Notes under the pieces: generated by a model
Told to the model about the DNA's origin: nothing
Database searches by the model: none
What the model saw: the letters and a program-made list of their open reading frames with translations, nothing else
Assembly: GCA_021839785.1 (NCBI GenBank)
Contig: JAKCAB010000881.1
Coordinates: 1 to 6,267 of the forward strand
From: a bacterium
GTDB lineage: Bacteria > Verrucomicrobiota > Verrucomicrobiae > Limisphaerales > J093
Length of the DNA stretch: 6,267 nucleotides
Reading direction: 5' to 3'
Part shown: piece after piece, positions 4,724 to 6,267 of the stretch
Numbering within the stretch: position 1 is the first letter of the stretch
How the letters are laid out: the number at the start of each line of letters is the position of its first letter
Translations under genes and position numbers: made by a program

Positions 4724-6267
4724 AGCTATCCGCCCCCATTCCCAAGCTGACGTCCCCGGCACCGGCCCCGCGGCGCGCCTTTGGCCGCGCGGACCGCGCG
4801 CAAGCCGGCGTGGCGCTGGTCATCACGCTGGTGATGCTCTCAATCGTCACCTTGATGGCCATCACCTTCCTCGCGGTCAGCCGGCGCGAGCGCGCGGCGG
4901 TGACGGTGATCGAGGACCAGACCCGCGCCCGCCAGATGGCCGAAAGCGCCGTGGCGCGGGCGGAGGCCGAGTTCGTGGCCCGCGTGGTCGCCTCCAGCAA
5001 TCTCTTGAACTACGACTTCATCGTCTCGACCAATTTCATCGGCCCTTACGGGTTCGATTCGCGGCTGCCGCTCGCGGTGGCGAATCCCACCAACGTCAAC
5101 TACGACCTCGTGCAAGGTGGCGGCGCGGTGGCGGCCAACGCCAATTACTGGGCGCGCAACATCGGCAATCTCCAGTACGACCCGCGGCCGCCGGTGTTCA
5201 TCCAGACCAATCTTAACAAGAGCCAGCCTGGGGTGCCGGAGTTCCGGTTTTACCTCGATTTGAACCGCAACGGCCGCTTCGATTCCAATGGCCCGTTGCC
5301 CGAGCTCGGGTTGCGCGGACAGTACCTCAACACCAACGGACTCGACTGGCGCAACGGCGAGATCGTCCTGACCAATTTCTTCGTGGGCGACCCGGAATGG
5401 ATCGGTGAACTCCAAGACCCCACGCAGCCGCACGGCCCCACCAACCGGTTCGTTGGCCGCATGGCGTACCTGGTCCAGCCGGCCGGCAAGAGCCTGGACT
5501 TCAATTTTATTCACAACCACGCGCTGCGGTTGGCCGACAACACGCTGCAAAACGACGGCTATTATCGCAACCAGGGCTTCGGTTCCTGGGAGTTGAACCT
5601 CGCGGCCTTCCTCCACGACCTCAACACCAACGTCACCCGCAATTACAGCTACGCCGGTCTGAACTCGCCCAGCGCCAGCGAAGCCGCGCGCGACGCGCTC
5701 TCGTTCCTGCGTTACCGCTACTCGAACCGCGTGGACACCCTGCTCAGCGTGCGGGCGCTTTTCGGCAAGACCGGCGCAGATGCCTTCGCCAACGACTACA
5801 TCGACGGCAACGCGGACGGTCCGGCCTTCGGCGCCACGAACGTGCTCGGCCTGACGACCGACAACGACGAAACGCCGCCAGGCAAACCGTGGGCCGGCAG
5901 CGACAGCCCGCGCACTTACGTGGATTTGGAGGAGTTGTTCGACACGAACAAGGTCATCGACTCGACCGCCGGCGGACGCACGCGTTGGCCGGCGCGGCTG
6001 CTCCTGGCCCAGAGCGGTTATTCCACTTACGACCGCTACACCTTCTATCGCCTGTTGGGCCAGATGGGCACCGATTCCGGGCCGGCGGTCCGGGACAAGG
6101 TCAACCTGAACTGGAACAACCAGCCCCCGCTGGGCGCGACCAACTTCGTGCCGTGGACGCCGACCCAGTTCTTCGAAACCGCCGCGAACCGTCTGTTGGT
6201 GGCCGCCCGCAAGACCAACGTCGTGGTCGCCGGCGGCCGGGCCTACACGAATTTCTACATCGGCGAC
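4720..6267 (+). CDS. GspK/PilX-like minor pseudopilin, 3'-truncated (resembles Verru_Chthon cassette protein A)
   Basis: The frame runs from the ATG at 4720 to the window edge with no stop, giving at least 516 residues. The leader of about 30 residues is Pro/Ala/Arg-rich and ends RAQAG, with likely cleavage at G30|V31. The helix VALVITLVMLSIVTLMAITFLAV then leads into SRRERAAVTVIEDQTRARQMAESAVARAEAEF. Position +5 is Ile, not Glu, which is typical of GspK and PilX-like proteins that cap the pseudopilus. Two segments look like EF-hand-type calcium loops: DLNRNGRFDSNG (residues 180-191) and DGNADG (362-367). Classical GspK is about 300-330 residues, so this is much larger even though incomplete. 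The visible region 400-516 includes a VDLEELFDT segment and a PWTPTQFFETAANRLL segment that I recall from large verrucomicrobial proteins. The start gives a 4-base overlap with the preceding gene and there is no Shine-Dalgarno. The pilin-like N-terminus is secure, and GspK/PilX-like is the best type; what the long extension does is unknown. Confidence 0.85.
   Translation, partial: MKLSAPIPKLTSPAPAPRRAFGRADRAQAGVALVITLVMLSIVTLMAITFLAVSRRERAAVTVIEDQTRARQMAESAVARAEAEFVARVVASSNLLNYDFIVSTNFIGPYGFDSRLPLAVANPTNVNYDLVQGGGAVAANANYWARNIGNLQYDPRPPVFIQTNLNKSQPGVPEFRFYLDLNRNGRFDSNGPLPELGLRGQYLNTNGLDWRNGEIVLTNFFVGDPEWIGELQDPTQPHGPTNRFVGRMAYLVQPAGKSLDFNFIHNHALRLADNTLQNDGYYRNQGFGSWELNLAAFLHDLNTNVTRNYSYAGLNSPSASEAARDALSFLRYRYSNRVDTLLSVRALFGKTGADAFANDYIDGNADGPAFGATNVLGLTTDNDETPPGKPWAGSDSPRTYVDLEELFDTNKVIDSTAGGRTRWPARLLLAQSGYSTYDRYTFYRLLGQMGTDSGPAVRDKVNLNWNNQPPLGATNFVPWTPTQFFETAANRLLVAARKTNVVVAGGRAYTNFYIGD

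Noticed and set aside
3563..4762. A 399-codon minus-strand open frame, and similar ones at 155-1213 and 4840-5616
   Set aside because: These are antisense shadows of the GspJ-, GspG- and GspK-like genes. They have no motif and the same backwards-GC composition.

Overview
The window is GC-rich, gene-dense DNA read entirely on the + strand. It looks like part of a chromosome from a Verrucomicrobiota bacterium, perhaps the Pedosphaera/Limisphaerales side. The basis is the style of the proteins: long prepilin-type proteins rich in Asn/Thr, a DPWGNPY-containing pseudopilin ending in a VWSLGPDG block and a terminal SWK, and a D-B-C-A-like set of minor pseudopilins resembling the 'Verru_Chthon cassette' families. 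This placement comes from recalled family resemblance; no search was run.

Layout. (1) Positions 3-218 hold the 3' part of a CopG/ribbon-helix-helix antitoxin gene whose start lies off the left edge. (2) Positions 254-994 and 1198-2061 encode two GspG-like (major-type) pseudopilins. The second has the full DPWGNPY signature and the first a degraded version. Between them is a 203-bp spacer with a possible 67-codon small ORF (998-1201), which has a good Shine-Dalgarno and a 4-base ATGA overlap with the next gene. (3) Positions 2080-2952, 2949-3740, 3737-4723 and 4720-6267 (running off the right edge) encode GspH-, GspI/PilV-, GspJ- and GspK/PilX-like proteins. Each is joined to the next by a 4-base ATGA stop/start overlap.

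How they fit together. The order G, G, H, I, J, K is the classic pseudopilin order of type II secretion systems. In those systems GspG forms the pseudopilus shaft, and the I-J-K complex, joined through H, forms its tip. All six proteins carry a basic leader, a prepilin-peptidase-type processing site and a hydrophobic N-terminal helix. The first five have Glu at +5. The last lacks it, as GspK does. The motor, platform and secretin genes (GspE/F/D-like) and the prepilin peptidase are not in the window, so the machine these proteins serve and its cargo cannot be read from this sequence. No RNA genes, mobile elements, CRISPR arrays or convincing terminators were seen. The only gene-poor stretch is the 203-bp spacer at 995-1197.
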